From positions 806,001-870,000 of the forward strand of contig CAWUEW020000003.1 in assembly GCA_963921255.3 (NCBI GenBank): a stretch of 64,000 nucleotides of DNA, read 5' to 3'. Shown here in pieces: positions 53,228 to 61,594 of this stretch (the first letter of the stretch is position 1; every line of letters starts with the position of its first letter). The notes under the pieces were generated by a model. That model was not told the DNA's origin, ran no database searches, and worked only from the letters and a program-made list of their open reading frames with translations. Origin of the DNA: JANSYL01 sp963921255. GTDB lineage: Bacteria > Pseudomonadota > Alphaproteobacteria > Rhodobacterales > Rhodobacteraceae. The position numbers and the translations under genes were made by a program.

Positions 53228-54190
53228 ATGCTGACCAAACGTTTGTTTCTTTCGCTCACCGCCGCGGCCGCAACCGCGTTGGCGCCCCTGGCCGCTCTGG
53301 CCGAAGATCGTCTGACGGTCGTTGCGACGACTGGCATGATCGCGGACGCTGTGCGTGAGGTTGGGGGCGATCTGATCGATGTGACCGCGTTGATGGGGCC
53401 AGGGGTGGACCCGCACGCCTATCGCCAGACCCGCACGGACATCGTGGCAACGGCGCAAGCCGATCTCGTCTTGTGGAACGGCCTCTATCTGGAAGCCCAG
53501 ATGGAAGACTTCCTTTTGGAGTTGGCCGATACCGGCGCGCCCGTGGTGGCGGTGGCCGAAACCATCCCGGAAAACCTGCTGATCGGATCGGAAGACTATG
53601 ACGGGCGGTTCGATCCCCATGTCTGGATGAACCCGAACCTCTGGTCCCGCGTGGTCCTGTCGGTGCGCGACGCTTTGATTGACGTCGATCCTGCGGCCAC
53701 AGACACCTACACCGCCAACGCCGAGGCCCACCTGAACGAGCTGACCCAACTGGCCAGTTATGCGCAGAACGTCCTGAGCTCGGTGGGCGCAGAAAGCCGT
53801 GTTTTGCTGTCGGCGCATGATGCGTTCAACTACTTCGGCAACGCTTACGGGTTCGAGGTGGTCGGCATCCAAGGTATTTCGACCGAAAGCGAAGCGGGCC
53901 TTCAGCGCATTTCCGAACTGGTCAACCTGCTGGTCGACCGCGATATCCGCGCGGTCTTTGTCGAAAGCTCGGTCAGTGACCGCAACATCCGCGCCCTGAT
54001 TGAAGGTGCAGCTGCGGAAGGTCACGAGGTCATCATCGGGGGCGAGTTGTTCTCGGACGCGATGGGCGAGTTTGGCACCTACGAAGGCACCTACCTGGGC
54101 ATGATCGATCACAACGTGACCACGATCTCCCGCGCCCTTGGGGGCGAAGCACCTGTGCGCGGCATGTCCGAGCAATTGGCGATCAACTGA
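53228..54190 (+). CDS. sitA: Metal ABC transporter binding protein, SitA/MntA type
   Basis: This 320-residue cluster 9 binding protein has a signal peptide (MLTKRLFLSLTAAAATALAPLAALA). The metal ligands look like His in GVDPHAYRQT, His in FDPHVWMNP, Glu in VFVESSVSDRN and Asp in GMIDHNVT, the H-H-E-D set of Mn/Fe importers. It lacks the His-rich loop of ZnuA. Together with a permease bearing a winged-helix tail this favours manganese, possibly iron. ATG 53228 gives the signal peptide. Confidence 0.85.
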   Translation: MLTKRLFLSLTAAAATALAPLAALAEDRLTVVATTGMIADAVREVGGDLIDVTALMGPGVDPHAYRQTRTDIVATAQADLVLWNGLYLEAQMEDFLLELADTGAPVVAVAETIPENLLIGSEDYDGRFDPHVWMNPNLWSRVVLSVRDALIDVDPAATDTYTANAEAHLNELTQLASYAQNVLSSVGAESRVLLSAHDAFNYFGNAYGFEVVGIQGISTESEAGLQRISELVNLLVDRDIRAVFVESSVSDRNIRALIEGAAAEGHEVIIGGELFSDAMGEFGTYEGTYLGMIDHNVTTISRALGGEAPVRGMSEQLAIN

Positions 54191-54203
54191 GGAAAGGACG
54201 GGC

Positions 54204-55025
54204 ATGACGGCCGACGCCCTGACACTTGCATCCACGGACGGACGGTTCGCCCCGCCCGCTCCGGATGCGTCCAGCCCGCTCCATGTGCGTGGGCTGACCG
54301 TGTCCTACGCCGAGAAACCGGCGGTGTTCTCAGTCGATGCGACGTTTCCCAAGGGTCAGATGTCGGCCATTATCGGGCCCAATGGTGCGGGCAAATCCAC
54401 CTTTCTCAAAGCCGTGCTTGGGTTGTTGCCCGCGGTCTCTGGGCAGGTGTCCGTCTATGGCCGCACGGTCGACCGGGCGCGTGATCAAATCGCCTACGTG
54501 CCGCAACGGGCCAGCGTTGACTGGGACTTCCCGACAACGGTGATCGATGTCGTTCTGATGGGGCGCTACAGGTCGCTGGGCCTCTTTCGCCGGGTGACAG
54601 CCGCCGAGCGCGCCCGCGCCACCGATGCGCTCGATCGGGTCGGGATGGCCGACTTTGCCAATCGTCAGATCGGGCAATTGTCCGGCGGCCAGCAGCAGCG
54701 CGTGTTCCTGGCGCGGGCCCTCGCGCAAGATGCGGATTTGTATCTGCTGGACGAGCCGTTTGCCGGTGTCGACGCCGCAACCGAGCGCGCCATCATCGAG
54801 GTTCTCAAGGATCTCAAGGCCGAGGGCAAAACCGTGATCGCCGTCCACCATGACCTTGTGACCGTGCCCAAGTACTTCGACCATGTTTTCCTGATCAACG
54901 TGCGTCGCATGGCGGAAGGCCCGGTTGAGACGACCTTCACCCCGGACGCTTTGGCCCAAACTTATGGCGGGCGGTTGGCGGCCACCCATATCGATCACTT
55001 GACCCTCGCCTCCGCCGGGGGCTGA
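54204..55025 (+). CDS. sitB: Metal ABC transporter ATP-binding protein, SitB/MntB type
   Basis: This 273-residue ATPase has Walker A GPNGAGKST, the YVPQRASVDWDFPTTVIDVVLMGRY stretch common to Mn/Zn importers, signature LSGGQQQR and Walker B LYLLDEPFAGVD. It starts 13 nt after sitA with AGGAAAGGACG in front. The hydrophilic lead of about 30 residues before the ATPase core is longer than usual. Confidence 0.9.
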   Translation: MTADALTLASTDGRFAPPAPDASSPLHVRGLTVSYAEKPAVFSVDATFPKGQMSAIIGPNGAGKSTFLKAVLGLLPAVSGQVSVYGRTVDRARDQIAYVPQRASVDWDFPTTVIDVVLMGRYRSLGLFRRVTAAERARATDALDRVGMADFANRQIGQLSGGQQQRVFLARALAQDADLYLLDEPFAGVDAATERAIIEVLKDLKAEGKTVIAVHHDLVTVPKYFDHVFLINVRRMAEGPVETTFTPDALAQTYGGRLAATHIDHLTLASAGG

Positions 55026-55031
55026 CCCGCC

Positions 55032-56243
55032 ATGCAGGGCTTTCTCGATGCGCTGCTCTTGCAAGCGGGATACAACGCGGCCCTGGTCGCCATTGGCGCG
55101 GCGCTCTTGGGCTTCGCGGCGGGCACGGCCGGTGTCTTTCTCTTTCTGCGGAAACGGGCCTTGGTGTCGGATGCCGTGGCCCACGCAACGCTGCCCGGGA
55201 TCGGGATCGCTTTCATCGTGATGGTGTTCGCAGGCGGGGACGGCCGCAACCTTGTGGGCTTGCTGCTCGGGTCTGCGGTGTCGGCATGGATCGGCCTGTG
55301 GATGGTGGATTGGATGGCCCGGCGCACACGGCTGAGCGAGGATGCCGCGATTGGCGCGGTTCTTTCGGTGTTCTTCGGTCTTGGCGTGGTGCTGCTGACG
55401 GTGATTCAGGGCCTCAACCGCGGCCGCCAAGCCGGTTTGGAGGATTTCCTTCTCGGGTCGACCGCCGGCATGCTGTTTCAGGACGCCGTCATCATCGCTG
55501 GCGCGGGCGCAGCGGTGATCACGCTGATCTGGATTCTGCGCCGACCGATGACCCTTGTCGCGTTCGATCCGGACTTTGCCGCCGCGCGCGGCGTGAATGT
55601 CCGCCGTGTCGATCTGGCCATGATGGGTCTGGTGATGGCCGTCACGGTGATTGGCTTGAAACTGGTCGGGCTGATCCTGATCGTGGCGCTTTTGATCATT
55701 CCGGCGGTGACCGCGCGGTTTTGGAGCGAACGGGCGGATACAGTCCTGTGGTCCGCCGGTGCGATCGGCGCGTGCGCGGGCTATGTCGGGGCGGCGATTT
55801 CGGCGTCGGCCCCGGCGATGCCGACCGGACCGATCATTGTTCTCGTCGCGGCGGGGGCCTTCGCGCTGTCGCTGCTGTTTGCCCCGGCCCGGGGCGTGGT
55901 GGCCGCTGTCCTGCGGCGCGGGCGCTTCCAAGCACAAGTCTACCGCAGGCAGGGCTTGCTGGCCTTGGCGCGCTCGGAGCCAATCCATGACGGCTATACC
56001 TTGCGCGTCCTGTCGCGGGAGGGGTTGATTCGCGCAGATGGGGTGGCCACGGACACCGGCACGGCCCTCGCGGCCAAGATCTCCCGCGACGAACAACGTT
56101 GGGAAATCGCCCGGGAACTCCACCAGGATACGGCACTGACCGGGCGCTACGATGGGCTTACCCCGATCGAAGACGTGTTCACCGCCGATGAGATTGCGCA
56201 TTTCGACGCCCAACTTGGGCCGCCGCGTATGGTCGGGGGCTGA
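55032..56243 (+). CDS. sitC: Metal ABC transporter permease with C-terminal winged-helix-like domain, SitC type
   Basis: This 403-residue permease has the usual membrane core to about residue 300 (FLFLRKRALVSDAVAHATLPG, FDPDFAAARGVNV). It then adds a soluble C-terminal domain of about 100 residues with LRVLSREGLIRADG and DEQRWEIARELH, resembling the winged-helix and dimer parts of DtxR/MntR-like repressors. Such tails are known on some Tro/Mnt permeases. It lies 6 nt after sitB. The tail may sense metal or regulate transport; that role is unproven. Confidence 0.87.
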   Translation: MQGFLDALLLQAGYNAALVAIGAALLGFAAGTAGVFLFLRKRALVSDAVAHATLPGIGIAFIVMVFAGGDGRNLVGLLLGSAVSAWIGLWMVDWMARRTRLSEDAAIGAVLSVFFGLGVVLLTVIQGLNRGRQAGLEDFLLGSTAGMLFQDAVIIAGAGAAVITLIWILRRPMTLVAFDPDFAAARGVNVRRVDLAMMGLVMAVTVIGLKLVGLILIVALLIIPAVTARFWSERADTVLWSAGAIGACAGYVGAAISASAPAMPTGPIIVLVAAGAFALSLLFAPARGVVAAVLRRGRFQAQVYRRQGLLALARSEPIHDGYTLRVLSREGLIRADGVATDTGTALAAKISRDEQRWEIARELHQDTALTGRYDGLTPIEDVFTADEIAHFDAQLGPPRMVGG

Positions 56244-56245
56244 GC

Positions 56246-57175
56246 ATGGGCGCCGAATTCGTTCAGTTCTCGCTGACGCCAATCCTGATTGGTGTGTTTG
56301 CAGCCATCGCCTGCGCCCTGCCGGGGAATTTCCTGATCCTGCGCCGACAAGCCCTGATCGGAGATGCGATCAGCCACGTCGTGCTGCCCGGCATCGTTGT
56401 TGCCTTTCTGGTGACCGGAACGGTCGCGGCCGTGCCCATGTTGATTGGCGCGGGGCTGGCCGCCCTCGTGGCGGTCATGCTGATCGAAACGGTGCGCCGC
56501 CTGGGACGGATCGAACCCGGCGCGGCCATGGGGGTGGTGTTCACGTCGCTTTTCGCGGCGGGGGTGTTGCTGCTGGAGCAATCCGACACGTCACGAGTGC
56601 ATCTGGATGTCGAACACGCTTTGATGGGCAATCTCGAAAGCCTCGTCTGGTTCCGCGCGGACGGATGGCGGTCTTTGGTGGACCCGGTCGCCTTGTCCCA
56701 TGTGCCAGACGAGTTGCCCCGGATCGCCGTGGTCGCTGCCGTGGTCTCGCTCCTGACGGTGATCTTCTGGCGCCCCCTGAAATTGTCCACCTTCGACGAA
56801 GCGTTTGCACGGGCGGTGGGGCTGCCGGTCAATGTCATCGGCTTGGCATTGGTGATTGCGGCAGCGGTTGCCGCCGTTGCGGCCTTCGACGCCGTTGGAT
56901 CGATCATCGTCATTGCGATGTTCATTTGTCCCCCCGCGGCGGCGCGCTTGATGACCAACAGCCTTGCCGCCCAGGTTTGGTGGAGCGTGGGCTTCGCCAC
57001 CGTGTCGGCGGTTCTGGGCTACGTGCTTGCCGGATATGGGCCATTGTGGCTTGGGGGGCAGAACGCCGTAAGTGCGGCCGGTATGATTGCGACTGTGTCG
57101 GGCGTGATCCTGGCCATGGCTTGTGTCTTTGGCCCGCATCGGGCCCGCGTGGGGCAGGGGGCCGAGGGTGGGTAA
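56246..57175 (+). CDS. sitD: Metal ABC transporter permease, SitD type
   Basis: This 309-residue permease has about eight membrane segments, with the family motif FLILRRQALIGDAISHVVLPG and STFDEAFARAVGLPV. It has no soluble tail, unlike its partner. It starts 2 nt after sitC, and the pair would form the heterodimeric channel for Mn(II). Confidence 0.9.
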   Translation: MGAEFVQFSLTPILIGVFAAIACALPGNFLILRRQALIGDAISHVVLPGIVVAFLVTGTVAAVPMLIGAGLAALVAVMLIETVRRLGRIEPGAAMGVVFTSLFAAGVLLLEQSDTSRVHLDVEHALMGNLESLVWFRADGWRSLVDPVALSHVPDELPRIAVVAAVVSLLTVIFWRPLKLSTFDEAFARAVGLPVNVIGLALVIAAAVAAVAAFDAVGSIIVIAMFICPPAAARLMTNSLAAQVWWSVGFATVSAVLGYVLAGYGPLWLGGQNAVSAAGMIATVSGVILAMACVFGPHRARVGQGAEGG

Positions 57176-57229
57176 CCCGACCTGACCGTCCCGCCGACGC
57201 TTTCCAAATTCGTTGCAGATAAAGGGGCT

Positions 57230-57290
57230 TTGGCTGACCGGCTTTTGGTGCTAGGCTGTTTTTGCATACGTGTGCAAATTGGGTGCAAAC
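57230..57290 (+). promoter_or_regulatory. Promoter and palindromic operator before the HisD-like gene
   Basis: TTGGCT (57230-57235), a 16-nt spacer and TAGGCT (57252-57257) form a weak sigma70-type promoter. The near-perfect palindrome TTTGCATACGTGTGCAAA (57261-57278) follows and would cover the start site. A further TGCAAA half is at 57284-57289. The form, with a central CG, recalls LacI-family operators, but no LacI gene is in the window. Confidence 0.65.
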
Positions 57291-57352
57291 TGAGTCGCCC
57301 GATTGTGGAGGAGGGGCCAAAAGGCGGCCCGGTAGGATCAAGGACAGGACAG

Positions 57353-58681
57353 ATGACCATCGAATATCTCAAACGCGGCAAACCGGAGGCCGACCGCGCA
57401 GAGGATGACGCAAAGATCCGCGCCGTGGTGGAAGCGACGCTGAAAGATATCGAAACCCGCGGCGACACCGCCGTCCGCGAACTGTCCGAGAAGTTCGACA
57501 ACTACAGCCCGCCAGCCTTCAAGCTGAGCGACAGCGAAATTCAGGCCATCATTTCGAAGGTGTCCGACCGCGAAATGGCCGACATCAAGTTCGCCCATGA
57601 CCAGGTGCGCAACTTTGCCCAGGCGCAGCGGGACTCGATGCTGGACATCGAGATCGAGACCCTGCCGGGCGTGGTTCTTGGCCACAAGAATATCCCGGTG
57701 CAATCGGTGGGCTGCTACGTGCCCGGCGGCAAATTCCCGATGGTCGCCTCGGCCCATATGTCGGTGTGCACCGCATCCGTGGCGGGCGTGCCGCGGATCA
57801 TCGCCGCGACACCGCCCTTCCAAGGCGAACCAAACCCCGGTGTGATTGCGGCCATGCATATGGGCGGCGCGCATGAGATTTACGTTCTGGGCGGCATTCA
57901 GGCCATTGGCGCCATGGCGCTTGGGACCGAAACCATTGATCCGGTGCATCTGTTGGTCGGACCGGGCAATGCGTTCGTGGCCGAGGCCAAGCGCCAGCTC
58001 TTTGGTCGGGTGGGCATCGACCTCTTTGCCGGTCCGACGGAAACCATGGTCATCGCCGATGACACGGTCGATGGTGAGATGTGCGCAACCGACCTCCTGG
58101 GTCAGGCCGAACACGGCTACAATTCGCCCGCGGTGCTGCTGACCAATTCCCGGAAACTGGCCGAGGATACGCTGGCCGAGATCGAGCGGCTGTTGACCAT
58201 CCTGCCGACTAAGGAAACGGCCCGTACATCGTGGGAGGATTACGGCGAGGTTATCCTGTGCGACACGCATGACGAGATGCTGCAGGTCGCCAACAAGATC
58301 GCGTCGGAACATGTTCAGGTGATGACGGACCGGGACGATTGGTATCTCGACAACATGACCTGCTACGGCGCGCTGTTCCTGGGTCCGCGCACGAACGTGG
58401 CCAATGGCGACAAGGTGATCGGCACCAACCATACGCTGCCGACGAAAAAGGCGGGACGCTACACCGGCGGCCTGTGGGTCGGCAAATACCTCAAGACGCA
58501 CAGCTACCAGAAGATCCTGACCGACGAGGCGGCGACCCAAATTGGCGAATATGGGTCGCGTCTGTGCATGCTCGAAGGTTTCGTCGGCCATGCCGAGCAG
58601 TGCAATGTCCGTGTCCGCCGCTACGGGGGCATCAACGTGCCCTATGGCGAAGGGGCACCGTACCGCGACGCGGCCGAGTAA
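57353..58681 (+). CDS. Histidinol dehydrogenase family protein, possible sulfopropanediol 3-dehydrogenase (HpsN-like)
   Basis: This 442-residue member of the HisD family keeps all catalytic residues: Gln/His in GQAEHG, Glu-His in ASEHVQV, Asp in NGDKVIG and His in EGFVGHAEQ. It lies beside a cupin gene and not with other histidine genes. It is therefore probably a catabolic paralog. Such paralogs include HpsN, which oxidises 2,3-dihydroxypropane-1-sulfonate to sulfolactate in Ruegeria. No hpsO/hpsP partners are present, so the substrate stays open. ATG 57353 gives the usual N-terminus; an operator lies 75-92 nt upstream. Confidence 0.8.
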   Translation: MTIEYLKRGKPEADRAEDDAKIRAVVEATLKDIETRGDTAVRELSEKFDNYSPPAFKLSDSEIQAIISKVSDREMADIKFAHDQVRNFAQAQRDSMLDIEIETLPGVVLGHKNIPVQSVGCYVPGGKFPMVASAHMSVCTASVAGVPRIIAATPPFQGEPNPGVIAAMHMGGAHEIYVLGGIQAIGAMALGTETIDPVHLLVGPGNAFVAEAKRQLFGRVGIDLFAGPTETMVIADDTVDGEMCATDLLGQAEHGYNSPAVLLTNSRKLAEDTLAEIERLLTILPTKETARTSWEDYGEVILCDTHDEMLQVANKIASEHVQVMTDRDDWYLDNMTCYGALFLGPRTNVANGDKVIGTNHTLPTKKAGRYTGGLWVGKYLKTHSYQKILTDEAATQIGEYGSRLCMLEGFVGHAEQCNVRVRRYGGINVPYGEGAPYRDAAE

Positions 58682-58693
58682 GGAGACACCCCC

Positions 58694-59674
58694 ATGAACG
58701 CGCAAGATCGTCCGCAATTGAGCCTGTATGACCGCATCGTGCGGTATGGCGAGCTGAAGCCGTGCAAAACCGCCTTTATCGACGCCCATACGCCGGGCTC
58801 GGACCAGAAGGAAAACTTCACGATTATCGGCGGCGGGGTCAGTGAAAGCCCCGATCAACACGTCCATATCAAGGACACGCCGGGTTTCAACATCGGTGCC
58901 GCGGGCCAGCCGCCGAAATGCCGAAACTCCCTGCACAGCCACACCACGGCCGAGGTCTTCTTCGTCCTCAAGGGCCGCTGGCGGTTCTTCTGGGGCCGGT
59001 GGGGGACCGCTGGCGAAGTTGTTCTAGAAGAAGGGGACATCTTCAATATCCCCACCGGTATCTTCCGCGGGTTCGAAAACATCGGCACCGATTACGGGAT
59101 GATCATGGCCATTCTTGGCGGCGATGATGCCGGCGGCGGCGTGACCTGGGCGCCGCAGGTGATCGAGGATGCGCAAGCCCACGGGCTGGTCCTGGGTGAA
59201 AACGGCGTGCTCTACGACACCAAGCAAGGCGCCGCGCTGCCCGACGGGATCGCGCCGATGCCGCTGCTCAGCGAGGACGAGCTCAAGGCGTTCCCCGAAG
59301 TGCCGAATGCCGGCGTCGTGCGCGATTACGTGGCCCGCTACTGGGACTTGATGGCGCTGGCTGCCGATGGTCCGGCCAAGGTCATTGGCGCGAACGCCCT
59401 GTTGAAGGATCGCCCGGGGTTCGAGGTTGACTTCCTGACCCGCGGGTCGCTGCCCGACGCAGCCCAGACGCCCCAGAAGCACACGGTTCTGATGCCGATG
59501 CGCGGGAATTGGGAATTGGCGACTGACAGCGGCACGCGCGTGCTGAACGCCGGGGACACGGCCCTGATCTATCCGGGTGAGACCTATGCGCTCGCGCCGT
59601 CCATGACAGGTGAGGCGAGCCTCTACAGGGTCACCACAACCGATGATCCGGCGGGCGCCACCTGGCGCGGCTGA
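58694..59674 (+). CDS. Bicupin-domain protein
   Basis: This 326-residue protein has two cupin-like halves. The first has a metal site in LHSHTTAEVFFVLKG (HxH then Glu), with FNIPTGIFRGFEN as second motif. The second half, around TVLMPMRGNWELATDSG and GDTALIYPGETYALAP, lacks the His motif. Thus only one site should bind metal. It may be a dioxygenase, isomerase or sugar-acid binding protein. It follows the HisD-like gene after 12 nt and precedes a terminator, so they form a two-gene unit. Substrate unknown. Confidence 0.83.
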   Translation: MNAQDRPQLSLYDRIVRYGELKPCKTAFIDAHTPGSDQKENFTIIGGGVSESPDQHVHIKDTPGFNIGAAGQPPKCRNSLHSHTTAEVFFVLKGRWRFFWGRWGTAGEVVLEEGDIFNIPTGIFRGFENIGTDYGMIMAILGGDDAGGGVTWAPQVIEDAQAHGLVLGENGVLYDTKQGAALPDGIAPMPLLSEDELKAFPEVPNAGVVRDYVARYWDLMALAADGPAKVIGANALLKDRPGFEVDFLTRGSLPDAAQTPQKHTVLMPMRGNWELATDSGTRVLNAGDTALIYPGETYALAPSMTGEASLYRVTTTDDPAGATWRG

Positions 59675-59717
59675 CCGGACCGGCCGCCCCCACAAGGCGG
59701 GCGGATCACACCATGGC

Positions 59718-59763
59718 GGGTCGGAAAACACGTGTTTTCCGGCCCGTTTTTGTCGACAAAAAC
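59718..59763. terminator. Tandem palindromes, terminator between convergent genes
   Basis: GGAAAACACGTGTTTTCC (59723-59740), extended by flanking GGG/CCC, is followed by GTTTTTGTCGACAAAAAC (59746-59763), also a perfect palindrome. The first hairpin followed by TTTTT fits a plus-strand terminator for the cupin gene; the A run serves the minus strand dld gene. Confidence 0.7.
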
Positions 59764-59773
59764 GGCGCCGAGC

Positions 59774-61480
59774 CTAGGCGTAGTGCTTTTTCTTCGACAT
59801 TTTGCCGATGCCGGGGTTCAGGCTGTTTGTGGGATCGCAGCACTTGTAGAACGCGGCCTGATCCTCGGTCGCGGCGTAGAGGTGCCCGACATTGTGCTCG
59901 GCGGGATACTTGGCCCCGCGCTGATCGAGAAGGTCCAGCATCTGAGCCTTGAGGGCCTTGGGATCGTGCCCCTTCTTCACCACGTAATCCTGGTGCAGCA
60001 CGTGGCAGAAGAAATGCCCGTAATAAAGCTTGTGGCTGATCCCCGCTTCGACCTCGGGGGGGAGCACCTCGAACCAGTCGGTGTCATTGCGGCGCAGGGC
60101 GATGTCGAGGGCCAGAATATCTTCGACCGCGGCGTCGTTCACCGCTTGGAAGCGCACGGCGGCTCCGGCGGCGGCGAACCGGTGCAGGCCCGCGATCTTG
60201 CCTTCCCGCGCTTCGCAGGCGAACCAATCCGCGGCTTGCCCATCAAAATGCGCCGACAAATACGCCTCGGCCTCGGCGATTCCGTCGTCGCGCATCTTCA
60301 GAATGAGGTGATGTTCGAACCGGTCGCGAAACGCTTCCATGCGTTTGGGCAGCGGGTTCGGCCATAGGCGCGTGACGCCCTGCATGATCCGGTCAATCAG
60401 GTTCTTGGGCAGAAAGGGCAGCTTGTTCAGGCGGGCGTCCCACCATCCCTTGATCGCAAAAATCATCGGCAACCGGTCGGTGCCCAGTTTGTCGATCATC
60501 ACCAGTGTGTCTTTGCCGTGGCTCTTGGAGATGTCGTAAGCCTCGGCGTGCATATATTCGCCCGAGACCGGCAGGGTCTTGAAATCGCTCAGGATATCGC
60601 GGCGCAGCTTGGTCAGGATGCCAGTGTCGTTCGTGCCGATATAGAACACCTGCTCGGCGTCGTTCATGGGATAGGTGTCCAGGCGGACGGCGAAGACCGC
60701 CAGTTTGCCTGCGCAGCCCGCGCTCTCGTGCAGGCGCCTTGTATCGGCGTTGAACCGCGCCGGACTGTCGGCATCGACGTCACGGACCCGGGCCTGGTAC
60801 TCGGTATCCGACGCCTTGGCATTGCTGTCGCGGATGTCGGCCTCGGTGAAATCGCCGGCCTCCAGGCGCGTCAGGATGGTTTCCGCATCCTCGCCCAGGT
60901 CAATCCCGAGATGGTTGACCAGCTCCAGCGTGCCGTCGGCCGTGATCTGCGCGTAGAGCGAAAGTTCCGTGTAGGAGGGCCCGCGTTCAATCAAAGACCC
61001 GCCCGAGTTGTTGCAGACCCCGCCGATGATCGAGGCGCCGATGCAGGAAGACCCGATCACCGAATGCGGCTGACGCTTGAGCGGGGCGAGCAGTTTCTCC
61101 AACGCGAACAGCGTGGCACCGGGAAAGCTGACGATCTGCCGTCCGTCCCGCAATAGCTGCAGCTGGTCCATGCGGTTTGTGCTCAGGATCACCGTATCCC
61201 GGTCGTAGGTGCCATTCGGCGTCGAGCCTTCGGTCAGGCCCGTGTTCGCGGCCTGCAGGATGACAATCTTGTCGGCGGCGACGATGGCCTGCAGCACCCG
61301 CCATTGTTCCAACAGGGTTCCCGGACGCACGACACACAGCGCCGGACCGCCGCCGGACCGAAAGCCCTTGCAGAACCGTTCCATGGATTTCGGATTGGTG
61401 ATCACATGCTTGGCGCCAACGATCGTCTGCAGGTCAGCGATCAGGTCAGTGTTGGTGCGGTCTTTGGCATCAAAGGGCAT
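59774..61480 (-). CDS. dld: Quinone-dependent D-lactate dehydrogenase (Dld type)
   Basis: This 568-residue FAD enzyme begins with a PCMH-type FAD domain (ILQAANTGLTEGSTPNGTYDRD, GGVCNNSGGSLIERGPSYTE) and has the membrane-binding D-lactate dehydrogenase C-terminus ending HNVGHLYAA ... DPTNSLNPGIGKMSK. E. coli Dld of about 571 residues is the model. It oxidises D-lactate and feeds quinone. ATG 61480 has GGGAAG 7 nt upstream; a GTG at 61495 is less likely. It lies 114 nt after lldD, with a hairpin between. Confidence 0.92.
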   Translation of the reverse strand: MPFDAKDRTNTDLIADLQTIVGAKHVITNPKSMERFCKGFRSGGGPALCVVRPGTLLEQWRVLQAIVAADKIVILQAANTGLTEGSTPNGTYDRDTVILSTNRMDQLQLLRDGRQIVSFPGATLFALEKLLAPLKRQPHSVIGSSCIGASIIGGVCNNSGGSLIERGPSYTELSLYAQITADGTLELVNHLGIDLGEDAETILTRLEAGDFTEADIRDSNAKASDTEYQARVRDVDADSPARFNADTRRLHESAGCAGKLAVFAVRLDTYPMNDAEQVFYIGTNDTGILTKLRRDILSDFKTLPVSGEYMHAEAYDISKSHGKDTLVMIDKLGTDRLPMIFAIKGWWDARLNKLPFLPKNLIDRIMQGVTRLWPNPLPKRMEAFRDRFEHHLILKMRDDGIAEAEAYLSAHFDGQAADWFACEAREGKIAGLHRFAAAGAAVRFQAVNDAAVEDILALDIALRRNDTDWFEVLPPEVEAGISHKLYYGHFFCHVLHQDYVVKKGHDPKALKAQMLDLLDQRGAKYPAEHNVGHLYAATEDQAAFYKCCDPTNSLNPGIGKMSKKKHYA

Positions 61481-61562
61481 GTCTCGGCTTCCCACTTCCC
61501 GGGCAATGTCTGGCGCGATGCCTCAGTATCGCGCCCGCGCGCCCGTGACGGAATGGGCCTTA

Positions 61563-61587
61563 GCGCCGCGCCATGACAGCGCGGCGC
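61563..61587. other. Hairpin between lldD and dld
   Basis: GCGCCGCGC (61563-61571) pairs perfectly with GCGCGGCGC (61579-61587), with a 7-nt loop. No T run follows on the minus strand, so it may tune dld expression rather than end transcription. Confidence 0.45.
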
Positions 61588-61594
61588 CCGCGAT

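Noticed and set aside
53228..57175. ZnuABC zinc importer
   Set aside because: The binding protein lacks the His-rich loop, has H-H-E-D ligands, and there are two permeases, one with a winged-helix tail, which favours the Sit/Mnt type.
57353..58681. Biosynthetic histidinol dehydrogenase (HisD)
   Set aside because: Catalytic residues fit, but no other his gene is near and it is paired with a bicupin under its own operator, so a catabolic paralog is more likely.
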